9,736 nt of DNA from Spirochaetia bacterium (GTDB lineage Bacteria > Spirochaetota > Spirochaetia > Treponematales > Breznakiellaceae), in assembly GCA_025997795.1 (NCBI GenBank), contig BNVB01000074.1:1-9736 (forward strand). Direction: 5' to 3'. The position numbers were made by a program, and so were the translations under genes. Below are positions 1-5,479 of this stretch, in pieces. The notes beneath the pieces are model-generated. The model searched no databases. It saw nothing but the letters and a program-made list of their open reading frames with translations, and was not told where the DNA came from. How positions within the stretch are numbered: position 1 is the first letter of the stretch; every line of letters begins with the position of its first letter.

Positions 1-346
1 TTGCGTGGGGGATAAAATTTATATGCTGGAAAACGCCATCTATTCGGTAATCAGCCCCGAAGGCTGCGCCTCAATATTACTCCGGGACGCCGCCAAGGCC
101 AAAGACGCTGCTGTCATGCTCCGCATCACCAGCAGCGACCTCCTCGACTTCAAGGTGATCAACGGTATCATTAAAGAACCCGAGGGCGGAGCCCAGACCA
201 ACCCGGATCAAGCTGCCGCCGCCATTAAGGAAATACTTACCAGGGACCTGGACGACCTTTGCGGCAGACACCCGGAAGTTTTGGTGCGGTACCGCAACCA
301 GAAAATCCGCAAAGTGGGTCACTGGAACGAGGCTCTTGGGGCTTAG
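1..346 (+). CDS. accA: Acetyl-CoA carboxylase carboxyltransferase subunit alpha, C-terminal part (partial)
   Basis: The frame runs in from the window edge (first full codon TGC at 2-4) and ends at TAG 344-346, so only about the last 114 residues are present. AccA, with AccD, transfers the carboxyl group from carboxybiotin to acetyl-CoA to make malonyl-CoA in the cytoplasm, the first step of fatty acid synthesis. The segment CVGDKIYMLENAIYSVISPEG closely matches the conserved AccA stretch GVGDK-x-x-ML...YSVISPEGCASIL of the crotonase-fold carboxyltransferase. It is followed by the usual IIKEPEGGAQTNP (E. coli IIPEPLGGAHRNP) and a short charged helical tail. The GTG at position 5 is internal to the gene and should not be taken as its start. 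The next gene begins 38 bases later with its own ribosome-binding site and no clear terminator between. The family assignment is very secure. The N-terminal part and operon partners lie outside the window. Confidence 0.95.
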   Translation, partial: CVGDKIYMLENAIYSVISPEGCASILLRDAAKAKDAAVMLRITSSDLLDFKVINGIIKEPEGGAQTNPDQAAAAIKEILTRDLDDLCGRHPEVLVRYRNQKIRKVGHWNEALGA

Positions 347-384
347 CTTACAAAAGGAGCCTTTTACCCTCTAAGGAGAAGACC

Positions 385-819
385 GTGAAAAGAACTGCCG
401 TTGTCCTCTGTTTTTTGTGTTTAAGCCTGCCCGCATGGACCGGTGTTCCCGTCCCGCCGCCCTGGATTTACGGTCAGTGGTATACCCAGGTGGGAATGGA
501 TGCCGCGGCGGAAACAGAAAGTGAAAACCTGGTATTGATCTTCCTGCCCGGCGATATCCTGGTGAACGGCGCCAGTGTTTTACAGATGATCAACGAAGGG
601 TACATTACCGCCTTTAACCAGCAGATAAGCAATAATAGCTATACAATCCGTATGGAGTACGCCGACGGGTTCTGGTGGGAAGAAAGTTTTCCCATGCCTG
701 CCATGACTTCCGTATACATCGACAAAAGTTATGGCGAAGGGGAATACGATACCATGACCTATACTTTTATACCCCTGGGAATGGTACCGCCCTCCCCGGT
801 ACCCAACGACTTTGAGTAA
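385..819 (+). CDS. Small predicted secreted protein of unknown function, possibly lipocalin-like
   Basis: I do not recognise this 144-residue protein. GTG at 385 is chosen because AAGGAG (373-378) lies six bases upstream and the protein then opens with a signal-peptide pattern: VKR, a hydrophobic stretch (residues 4-17, AVVLCFLCLSLPA) and a small-residue region around W18-G20. No convincing lipobox is present, so it is probably exported to the periplasm or outside. The mature part is rich in Trp, Tyr, Met and acidic residues. It begins with a Pro-rich patch and GQW (G30-W32), which resembles the GxW motif that opens calycin/lipocalin-type small beta-barrels. Alternating hydrophobic strands follow (LVLIFLPGDILVNGA, SYTIRMEYADGFWW, SVYID, MTYTFIPLG). 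The fold idea is inference only. An upstream in-frame extension to 259 would overlap accA, has no signal sequence and is rejected. Its last 61 bases overlap the convergent regulator gene. Confidence 0.7.
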   Translation: MKRTAVVLCFLCLSLPAWTGVPVPPPWIYGQWYTQVGMDAAAETESENLVLIFLPGDILVNGASVLQMINEGYITAFNQQISNNSYTIRMEYADGFWWEESFPMPAMTSVYIDKSYGEGEYDTMTYTFIPLGMVPPSPVPNDFE

Positions 820-1130
820 AAAAGCTGAACGATAGCCAGTATCATTTGGCGGTCATTTTTGTCCAATTGCTTAAAATTCTGTACCAAAGTCCGGACTTCC
901 GGCCCCAGGGGTGTTTTGTCCTGCTGTTCATTCTCCCCGGTTACTAGGTATTCCACAGAAACTTCTAATACCTTGGCTATTTTGACCGCCACATCTGCGG
1001 AAGGCATATATCCCCGCACATTGAGATAATTATCCAGCGTATGCTTACTTATTCCTGCCAAGGCGGCAAGTTCCTTAACTCGCATATCCCGATAGGAAAG
1101 TTCGGATTTCAGGTTTTCTTTAAATCCCAT
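759..1130 (-). CDS. XRE/Cro-C1 family helix-turn-helix transcriptional regulator
   Basis: This is a 123-residue DNA-binding protein if translated from the ATG at 1130. Residues about 18-36 (VKELAALAGISKHTLDNYL) form the helix-turn-helix, and PSADVAVKIAKVLEVSVEYLVTGE completes the five-helix XRE domain. A C-terminal tail with KQLDKNDRQMILAIVQLFYSK probably mediates dimerisation. The start is uncertain because no Shine-Dalgarno is visible. In-frame ATGs also occur at 1142 and 1157, and I prefer 1130 because family members characteristically begin MGFKENLKSEL. No sensor domain is seen, so it probably acts as a simple repressor, perhaps of itself and of the divergent acyltransferase operon whose control region it faces. 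An ATGCTGTTT element lies over the 1157 start and recurs in the intergenic region. The gene converges with and overlaps the secreted-protein gene by 61 bp. The family is certain; the regulon is inferred. Confidence 0.88.
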   Translation of the reverse strand: MGFKENLKSELSYRDMRVKELAALAGISKHTLDNYLNVRGYMPSADVAVKIAKVLEVSVEYLVTGENEQQDKTPLGPEVRTLVQNFKQLDKNDRQMILAIVQLFYSKSLGTGEGGTIPRGIKV

Positions 1131-1166
1131 TGAAAAGATCATACAGCCAAACAGCATAATCTATAC

Positions 1167-1194
1167 TTGACAATATCCATTATAGCGGTAATTA
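1167..1194 (+). promoter_or_regulatory. Candidate sigma-70 promoter for the MBOAT/SGNH cassette
   Basis: A perfect -35 box TTGACA (1167-1172) is followed after 16 bases by TAATTA (1189-1194) as a -10 box. Transcription would start near 1201 and leave a leader of about 75 bases before the acyltransferase ATG. The leader would carry the ATATGCT-GTTT-AGCATAT inverted repeat and the CCATTATGCATAATGG palindrome. The -35 is strong and the -10 moderate. No transcript data are available. Confidence 0.5.
1179..1184 (-). promoter_or_regulatory. Candidate -10 box for the XRE regulator gene
   Basis: On the minus strand the bases 1184-1179 read TATAAT, a perfect -10 hexamer. Transcription would begin near 1172, only about 15 bases before the ATG at 1157 and 42 before the ATG at 1130. 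The matching -35 region (around 1202-1207) is AT-rich and does not resemble TTGACA, so the promoter may be weak. It lies inside the spacer of the plus-strand promoter, so RNA polymerases on the two strands would compete. Confidence 0.35.
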
Positions 1195-1203
1195 TTACAC
1201 AAT

Positions 1204-1221
1204 ATATGCTGTTTAGCATAT
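1204..1221. promoter_or_regulatory. Inverted repeat, candidate operator of the XRE regulator
   Basis: ATATGCT (1204-1210), GTTT (1211-1214) and AGCATAT (1215-1221) form an interrupted palindrome with perfect 7-bp arms. Its core ATGCTGTTT (1206-1214) recurs in the opposite orientation at 1157-1149 over the regulator's first possible start. ATGCTGTT occurs again at 1277-1284 over the acyltransferase start. The position just downstream of the plus-strand -10 box suits repression. Binding by the XRE protein is inferred from proximity. Confidence 0.45.
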
Positions 1222-1231
1222 TTATTGAGGG

Positions 1232-1247
1232 CCATTATGCATAATGG
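1232..1247. promoter_or_regulatory. Perfect 16-bp palindrome in the acyltransferase leader
   Basis: CCATTATGCATAATGG is fully self-complementary without a spacer, so it is more like a dimeric protein-binding site than an RNA hairpin. It lies 14 bases before the AAGGAG ribosome-binding site (1261-1266) of the acyltransferase gene. Its sequence differs from the ATGCTGTTT element, which could mean a second regulator. A related half-site CCATTAT is seen at 1177-1183 inside the promoter. Confidence 0.45.
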
Positions 1248-1276
1248 AAAGAGGGTAAATAAGGAGCGGAGCTGGC

Positions 1277-2704
1277 ATGCTGTTCTCTAGCAATATTTTT
1301 CTGTTCCTGTTTTTGCCAGCAGTTTTGGCCATATATTTCCTGTTACATAACAGGAGCCTGAAAAATGCCTTTTTATTTCTGGCAAGCCTGTTTTTTTATG
1401 CATGGGGCGAAATCTATTTTGTTTTTGCGATGCTTGCGGTCATTGTTTTCAATTTCCGCCTCGCTATGCTCATTGACACAAAACGGGATAATAGCGGTAC
1501 AAAAAAACTATTGCTGTTTATCGCCATAGCGGGGGATCTGTCCCTGCTTTTTTACTACAAATACTTCAATTTCGCAATAGAGACGCTAAACCGATTTATC
1601 CTGCCGGCGGAATACACATTGCCACTGAAAAACATAACGCTGCCAATCGGTATTTCATTTTTCACTTTTCAGGCAATTTCTTATGTAATAGATGTTTATC
1701 GCGGAACCGTGCCGGTACAGACAAAATTTATACCTATCGGCCTGTACATTTCCCTTTTTCCACAGCTTATCGCGGGCCCCATCGTCCGCTATGGTACCGT
1801 CGCAGAAGAAATTGAACGGCGAAAAGAAACCTTCGTTGATTTTTCCTATGGCGTCAGACGGTTCATAATCGGATTTGGCAAAAAAATGCTTCTGGCAAAT
1901 AATATGGCGCTTATCGCCGACAGGGCTTTTTCCACCGCCGACCCGGAGCGTTCGGTTACCTTCGCATGGCTTGGGGCAGCGGCATATTCGCTGCAAATTT
2001 TGTTTGACTTTTCGGGTTACTCAGATATGGCCATAGGCTTGGGCCGGATGTTTGGATTTAAATTTCTTGAAAATTTTAATTACCCGTACATATCCCGTTC
2101 AATATCGGAATTTTGGCGGCGCTGGCATATTTCTCTTGGTTCATGGTTTCGTGATTATGTGTATATTCCCTTGGGCGGTTCCCGTGTAAAGGCACCCCGG
2201 CTTATGTTCAATCTGTTTGTGGTCTGGGTATTGACCGGGGCATGGCATGGAGCCCACTGGCATTTTGTGGCATGGGGTTTACTCTATTTTATGCTTATAA
2301 CTTTTGAAAAAATGACCGGACTGCCCGCAAAGCTCAAAAGCGCCCCCGCGAAAGTTGCATATCAGTTTCTTGTACTAATTGCTGTTTTGGGCGGCTGGGT
2401 GTTGTTTCGAGCCGATGGATTAAGAGCCGCGGCAAAATACGCTCTTTCCATGGCCGGCATGCGCGGCAATCCCCTGATCTGCGGTCCCGCTATCGGAATG
2501 ATCCGGGATTACTGGATTTTTCTGCTGTTTGCACTCCTGTGTTCAACACCGGTATTTTCTATAATCAAAACCAGGCTTGAGGAAACCGTATTGGGGCATA
2601 TAGCAGCCATCCTTTCCGTGGTGTTTTATCTTTTAATTTTCGTGTGGTCGTTTTCATTTATTATTGTCGGCGCCCATAATCCATTTATCTATTTTAATTT
2701 TTGA
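1277..2704 (+). CDS. AlgI-type MBOAT family membrane O-acyltransferase
   Basis: This 475-residue multi-pass membrane protein belongs to the MBOAT family (AlgI, PatA, DltB). These proteins accept an acyl group, usually acetyl, from a cytoplasmic donor and pass it across the inner membrane to an exported glycan. Opening MLFSSNIFLFLFLPAVLAIYF is the classic AlgI-like N-terminus. LPIGISFFTFQAISYVIDVYRG, the FPQLIAGPIVRY stretch and SEFWRRWHISLGSWFRDYVYIPLGGSR are family signatures split over the middle third. The catalytic histidine is in TGAWHGAHW (His324, matching AlgI His322), within a normal length (AlgI about 520). ATG 1277 follows AAGGAG (1261-1266) at ten bases. The next gene starts within ten bases of its stop and encodes the SGNH partner, so the two surely work together. 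The acceptor polymer is unknown, since no glycan synthesis genes are in the window; alginate itself is unlikely. A candidate promoter and operators lie upstream. Confidence 0.92.
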   Translation: MLFSSNIFLFLFLPAVLAIYFLLHNRSLKNAFLFLASLFFYAWGEIYFVFAMLAVIVFNFRLAMLIDTKRDNSGTKKLLLFIAIAGDLSLLFYYKYFNFAIETLNRFILPAEYTLPLKNITLPIGISFFTFQAISYVIDVYRGTVPVQTKFIPIGLYISLFPQLIAGPIVRYGTVAEEIERRKETFVDFSYGVRRFIIGFGKKMLLANNMALIADRAFSTADPERSVTFAWLGAAAYSLQILFDFSGYSDMAIGLGRMFGFKFLENFNYPYISRSISEFWRRWHISLGSWFRDYVYIPLGGSRVKAPRLMFNLFVVWVLTGAWHGAHWHFVAWGLLYFMLITFEKMTGLPAKLKSAPAKVAYQFLVLIAVLGGWVLFRADGLRAAAKYALSMAGMRGNPLICGPAIGMIRDYWIFLLFALLCSTPVFSIIKTRLEETVLGHIAAILSVVFYLLIFVWSFSFIIVGAHNPFIYFNF

Positions 2705-2711
2705 GGTGATG

Positions 2712-3935
2712 ATGAAAATACACGCAGGAAAACCAATAGGGAACATACTCTTGACGATAAGCTTTCTTTTATTTGTTGCTATAATCGCCGTTGCCCCAAT
2801 AAAGCAAGTATTGCACGTAATAAACGAAATCCCCCTTGGAGAAAACACGCTTAAAACTTACATTAAGAATACCAAAGGAAAACTAGATGAGATATACTCA
2901 AACATGCTCAATTTTACAAGTCCTCCTCTTGTTAACAAAAGGACCTATATTGAAATAAACGGTTCAATTGCCCGTTTGATGGGACAGCGGAGAATGAACA
3001 ATGTTGTAAAATTGAAAAACGAATATCTTATAGCAGAATGGGAAGGCGTGGATGGAATACAGCCCAAGCTTGATACTTCCCCTTATGTATCCGGCATAAA
3101 GCAGCTTAAAGAGTTTTGCGAAAGCCGCGGCATCGCATTTCTGTTTGTTCAGGCTCCGGTTAAAAGTTGTAAATATGACAAACAGTTGCCGATGGGGATT
3201 TCTGATTTTCAGAATGAAAACATGGATGAATTTCTGTCTTTAGTACGCGGTTTAGGAATTGAGGCACTTGATTTGCGCGAATTATTGCATAATGATGGCC
3301 TAGACCATTATCAGGCATTCTTTAAGACAGATGTTCATTGGACTCCCGAAACCGGTTTTTGGGCAGCCAACAAAATACAAAGCTATTTTGTCAATAAAGG
3401 GATACTCACCAATAAGAATACGGTGGTTCAGAATTTATCAAATTACAATATTGACGTGTATACTGATATTTTCGTAGGCAACCAGGCCCGCAAAACGGGC
3501 GTTGCTTTTGGCGGGATTGAGAATATCAGCCTTATCTATCCTCAATTTGATACCAATATTCATTTAAGTGGAAATGAGATTGATAAATCAGGAAGTTTTA
3601 AGGATGTTATGTTCGATATGTCATATATGGCAAGAGATTTTGAAGCAAGTCCTTATAATGTGTATCCACTTTATCCGAATCAGTATATTCATTTCAATAA
3701 TAACGCAGCAGAAAACAAAAAAACGATATTATTTGGGTCAGATTCATTTGGCATGGTTTGTGCGCCTTTTTTATCATTAAGTGTGGAAAATCTGTTTTTT
3801 GGCTATGCCACATGGAGTGATCTCATTAGGTGTCTTAATACAGCTAACCCGGATATTGTTGTAATCTTATTTACCAGTGTAAATACTTGGCATTTACAAC
3901 AATTAGCGGATGTATTCAAAGATCAGTCTGAATAG
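2712..3935 (+). CDS. AlgJ/AlgX-like SGNH-hydrolase-fold protein, partner of the MBOAT acyltransferase
   Basis: The product is a 407-residue, membrane-anchored, extracytoplasmic protein. An N-terminal transmembrane segment (about residues 8-28, IGNILLTISFLLFVAIIAVAP) is followed by a large soluble domain. FFKTDVHWTPETGFWAA supplies the D-x-H pair (Asp207, His209), and LFGSDSFG the nucleophile serine (Ser345, the GDSF-like block). These match the catalytic Asp, His and Ser of AlgJ and AlgX in kind and order. The family transfers acetyl groups handed over by the MBOAT protein onto a polysaccharide. ATG 2712 is preferred because GAGG (2703-2706) sits five bases upstream; ATG 2709 is adjacent and equally in frame. 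The gene starts seven bases after the upstream stop, and its ribosome site overlaps that stop, so translation is coupled. Base composition is low in G+C (20 of 60 at 3421-3480, against 30 of 60 at 4861-4920), a possible sign of transfer. AlgJ-like is more likely than AlgX-like because no second carbohydrate-binding module is evident. Confidence 0.85.
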   Translation: MKIHAGKPIGNILLTISFLLFVAIIAVAPIKQVLHVINEIPLGENTLKTYIKNTKGKLDEIYSNMLNFTSPPLVNKRTYIEINGSIARLMGQRRMNNVVKLKNEYLIAEWEGVDGIQPKLDTSPYVSGIKQLKEFCESRGIAFLFVQAPVKSCKYDKQLPMGISDFQNENMDEFLSLVRGLGIEALDLRELLHNDGLDHYQAFFKTDVHWTPETGFWAANKIQSYFVNKGILTNKNTVVQNLSNYNIDVYTDIFVGNQARKTGVAFGGIENISLIYPQFDTNIHLSGNEIDKSGSFKDVMFDMSYMARDFEASPYNVYPLYPNQYIHFNNNAAENKKTILFGSDSFGMVCAPFLSLSVENLFFGYATWSDLIRCLNTANPDIVVILFTSVNTWHLQQLADVFKDQSE

Positions 3936-3971
3936 TCAATAGTCCGAATACCCGTTTCTCCACTTGAGTAA

Positions 3972-4003
3972 AAAAAGAACCCGGCCTAAACCGGGTTCTT
4001 TTT
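3972..4003. terminator. Bidirectional rho-independent terminator between converging operons
   Basis: A 13-bp perfect stem (AAAAAGAACCCGG at 3972-3984 pairing with CCGGGTTCTTTTT at 3991-4003) encloses the six-base loop CCTAAA. Read on either strand, the GC-rich stem runs into a T tract (TTCTTTTT on both strands). It therefore can end the acyltransferase cassette (stop at 3935) on the plus strand and the oad operon (stop at 4015) on the minus strand. Confidence 0.93.
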
Positions 4004-4014
4004 ATGCCGGCTTA

Positions 4015-5409
4015 TCAGCCGCCATAAACCGCTATCATAACACCCGCCGCAATGGCAGTGCCGATGACACCGGACACATTCGGGCCCATGGCATGCATCA
4101 GGAGGAAGTTCCCGGGATCTTCCTCAAGGCCCACCTTGTTGGAAACACGGGCGGCCATGGGAACCGCAGACACGCCGGCGGAACCGATGAGGGGGTTGAT
4201 CTTCTCTTTGAGGAACAGGTTCATGAACTTGGCGACCAGAAGCCCAGAGGCTGTGGCAATGGCGAATGCCGCCAGTCCCATGACAACGATGATGAGGCTT
4301 GACGGGTTAAGGAAGCGGTCCGGGGTCATTTGGCTGCCCACTCCCAACGAGAGGAAGATTGACACAATGTTGATAAGTTCGTTCTGCATGGTTTTGGAAA
4401 GCCGTTCCACCACGCCGCATTCGCGGATAAAGTTGCCGAACATGAGGCAGCCGATAAGGGGCGCCGCCGAAGGAATAAGGAAAATTGACAGGGTAAATAC
4501 CACCAGGGGGAAAGCGATCTTCTCCACCTTGGATACGGGCCGCAGCTGTTTCATCCTGATAAGCCGCTCTTCTTTGGTAGTAAGGGCTTTCATAATGGGC
4601 GGCTGGATGATGGGTACCAGGGCCATGTAGGAATAGGCCGCCACCGCCACGGTTGCCAAGAGGTGAGGGGCGAGCTTTGCCGCTATGTAGATCGTAGTAG
4701 GACCGTCGGCGCCGCCTATGATCGCCACCGAGCAGGCTTCTTTCAGGTTAAAGGCGACACCGGGCAGGTAATTCGCCAGGCTGATGCCGAAGAGGGTGCC
4801 GAACACGCCGAACTGGGCCGCGGCTCCCAGGATGGCAGTCTTGGGGTTGGCGATGAGGGGGCCAAAGTCGGTCATGGCGCCAATGCCCATGAAGATGATC
4901 ATGGGAAAGAATTCGTTACCAACGCCGCCTTCATAAATAATATTTAACATTCCGTGGGGAGCTTCTCCCATGGCGGCAAAGGGAATGTTCACGAAGATCG
5001 TACCGAAGCCGATGGGGATGAGCAACAGGGGCTCAAAGTTCTTGGCCGCCCCCAGGTACACGATGAGGAAACCAACCGCCACCATCAAAAGTTCCTGCCA
5101 GCCAAACACCGTGATGGGCTCCCCCGCCGGAGTCTCGCTTTCAGTTTTATCGGTGATGAATGCAAAGATGCCGGTGGTTTCGGCGATGTTTCGCATAAAG
5201 GTACTTAGGGATACCCGGGGAAGGTCGGTACTGTTGGGTATGATTCCGTTTAGGTTATGAATTGAGGGGAGCTCACTTTTTGAGGCCGCTGTCTGGGCCT
5301 GGGCTCCGGGACTAAAAGCAGAGCTGACAACGGAAACAGCGAATGCGCCAATCAGGACGATGAGACACATTTTTACAATCCGCCCCGGATCTTTTTTAGT
5401 GTTTAACAT
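4015..5409 (-). CDS. oadB: Oxaloacetate decarboxylase, Na+-pumping beta subunit
   Basis: OadB is the integral membrane subunit. It decarboxylates carboxybiotin delivered by OadA and couples this to export of Na+, with a proton consumed. The 464-residue protein shows FEPLLLIPIGFG near the start of the core and the hallmark GGADGPTTIY. Asp235 in that motif corresponds to the Na+-binding Asp203 of Klebsiella OadB. GSAGVSAVPMAARVSNKVG and LLMHAMGPNVSGVIG follow near the C-terminus. Several hydrophobic segments lie between. The same family serves methylmalonyl-CoA and glutaconyl-CoA decarboxylases; the adjacent oadA identifies the substrate here. ATG 5409 follows a good ribosome site, AAGGA within 5415-5425. 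An unusual feature is about 60 extra N-terminal residues that look like a Sec signal peptide (residues 14-39, ending near AQAQ) and a polar stretch before the core, whereas the 433-residue Klebsiella protein begins at the core. Last gene of the operon, ended by the shared terminator. Confidence 0.95.
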   Translation of the reverse strand: MLNTKKDPGRIVKMCLIVLIGAFAVSVVSSAFSPGAQAQTAASKSELPSIHNLNGIIPNSTDLPRVSLSTFMRNIAETTGIFAFITDKTESETPAGEPITVFGWQELLMVAVGFLIVYLGAAKNFEPLLLIPIGFGTIFVNIPFAAMGEAPHGMLNIIYEGGVGNEFFPMIIFMGIGAMTDFGPLIANPKTAILGAAAQFGVFGTLFGISLANYLPGVAFNLKEACSVAIIGGADGPTTIYIAAKLAPHLLATVAVAAYSYMALVPIIQPPIMKALTTKEERLIRMKQLRPVSKVEKIAFPLVVFTLSIFLIPSAAPLIGCLMFGNFIRECGVVERLSKTMQNELINIVSIFLSLGVGSQMTPDRFLNPSSLIIVVMGLAAFAIATASGLLVAKFMNLFLKEKINPLIGSAGVSAVPMAARVSNKVGLEEDPGNFLLMHAMGPNVSGVIGTAIAAGVMIAVYGG

Positions 5410-5445
5410 TTCTTTTCCTTCTTAATAAAGTATGGAGAACTCCAA

Positions 5446-5479
5446 GAGATTGGATACTGCGTAAGCATTATCCAATCTC
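5446..5479 (-). other. Intercistronic hairpin between oadA and oadB
   Basis: GAGATTGGATA (5446-5456) is the inverse complement of TATCCAATCTC (5469-5479), giving an 11-bp perfect stem with a 12-base loop. It overlaps the last codons and stop of oadA (TAA at 5470-5468) and is followed on the minus strand by TTGGAGTTCTCC, not a U tract. A transcription terminator is therefore unlikely. It may stabilise the upstream mRNA or tune the amount of OadB relative to OadA. The role is inference. Confidence 0.6.

Noticed and set aside
352..365. AAAAGG-AG-CCTTTT as a terminator after accA
   Set aside because: The two-base loop cannot form a normal hairpin, there is no following T run, and it sits close to the next gene's ribosome site.
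3568..3780. A 70-codon plus-strand frame inside the SGNH gene
   Set aside because: It is a shifted frame within the catalytic domain, with no ribosome site and no known family.
4052..4630. Plus-strand open frames opposite oadB, including one starting at 3964 in the terminator
   Set aside because: They have no ribosome site or domain, and one begins inside the terminator stem. The minus strand clearly encodes OadB.
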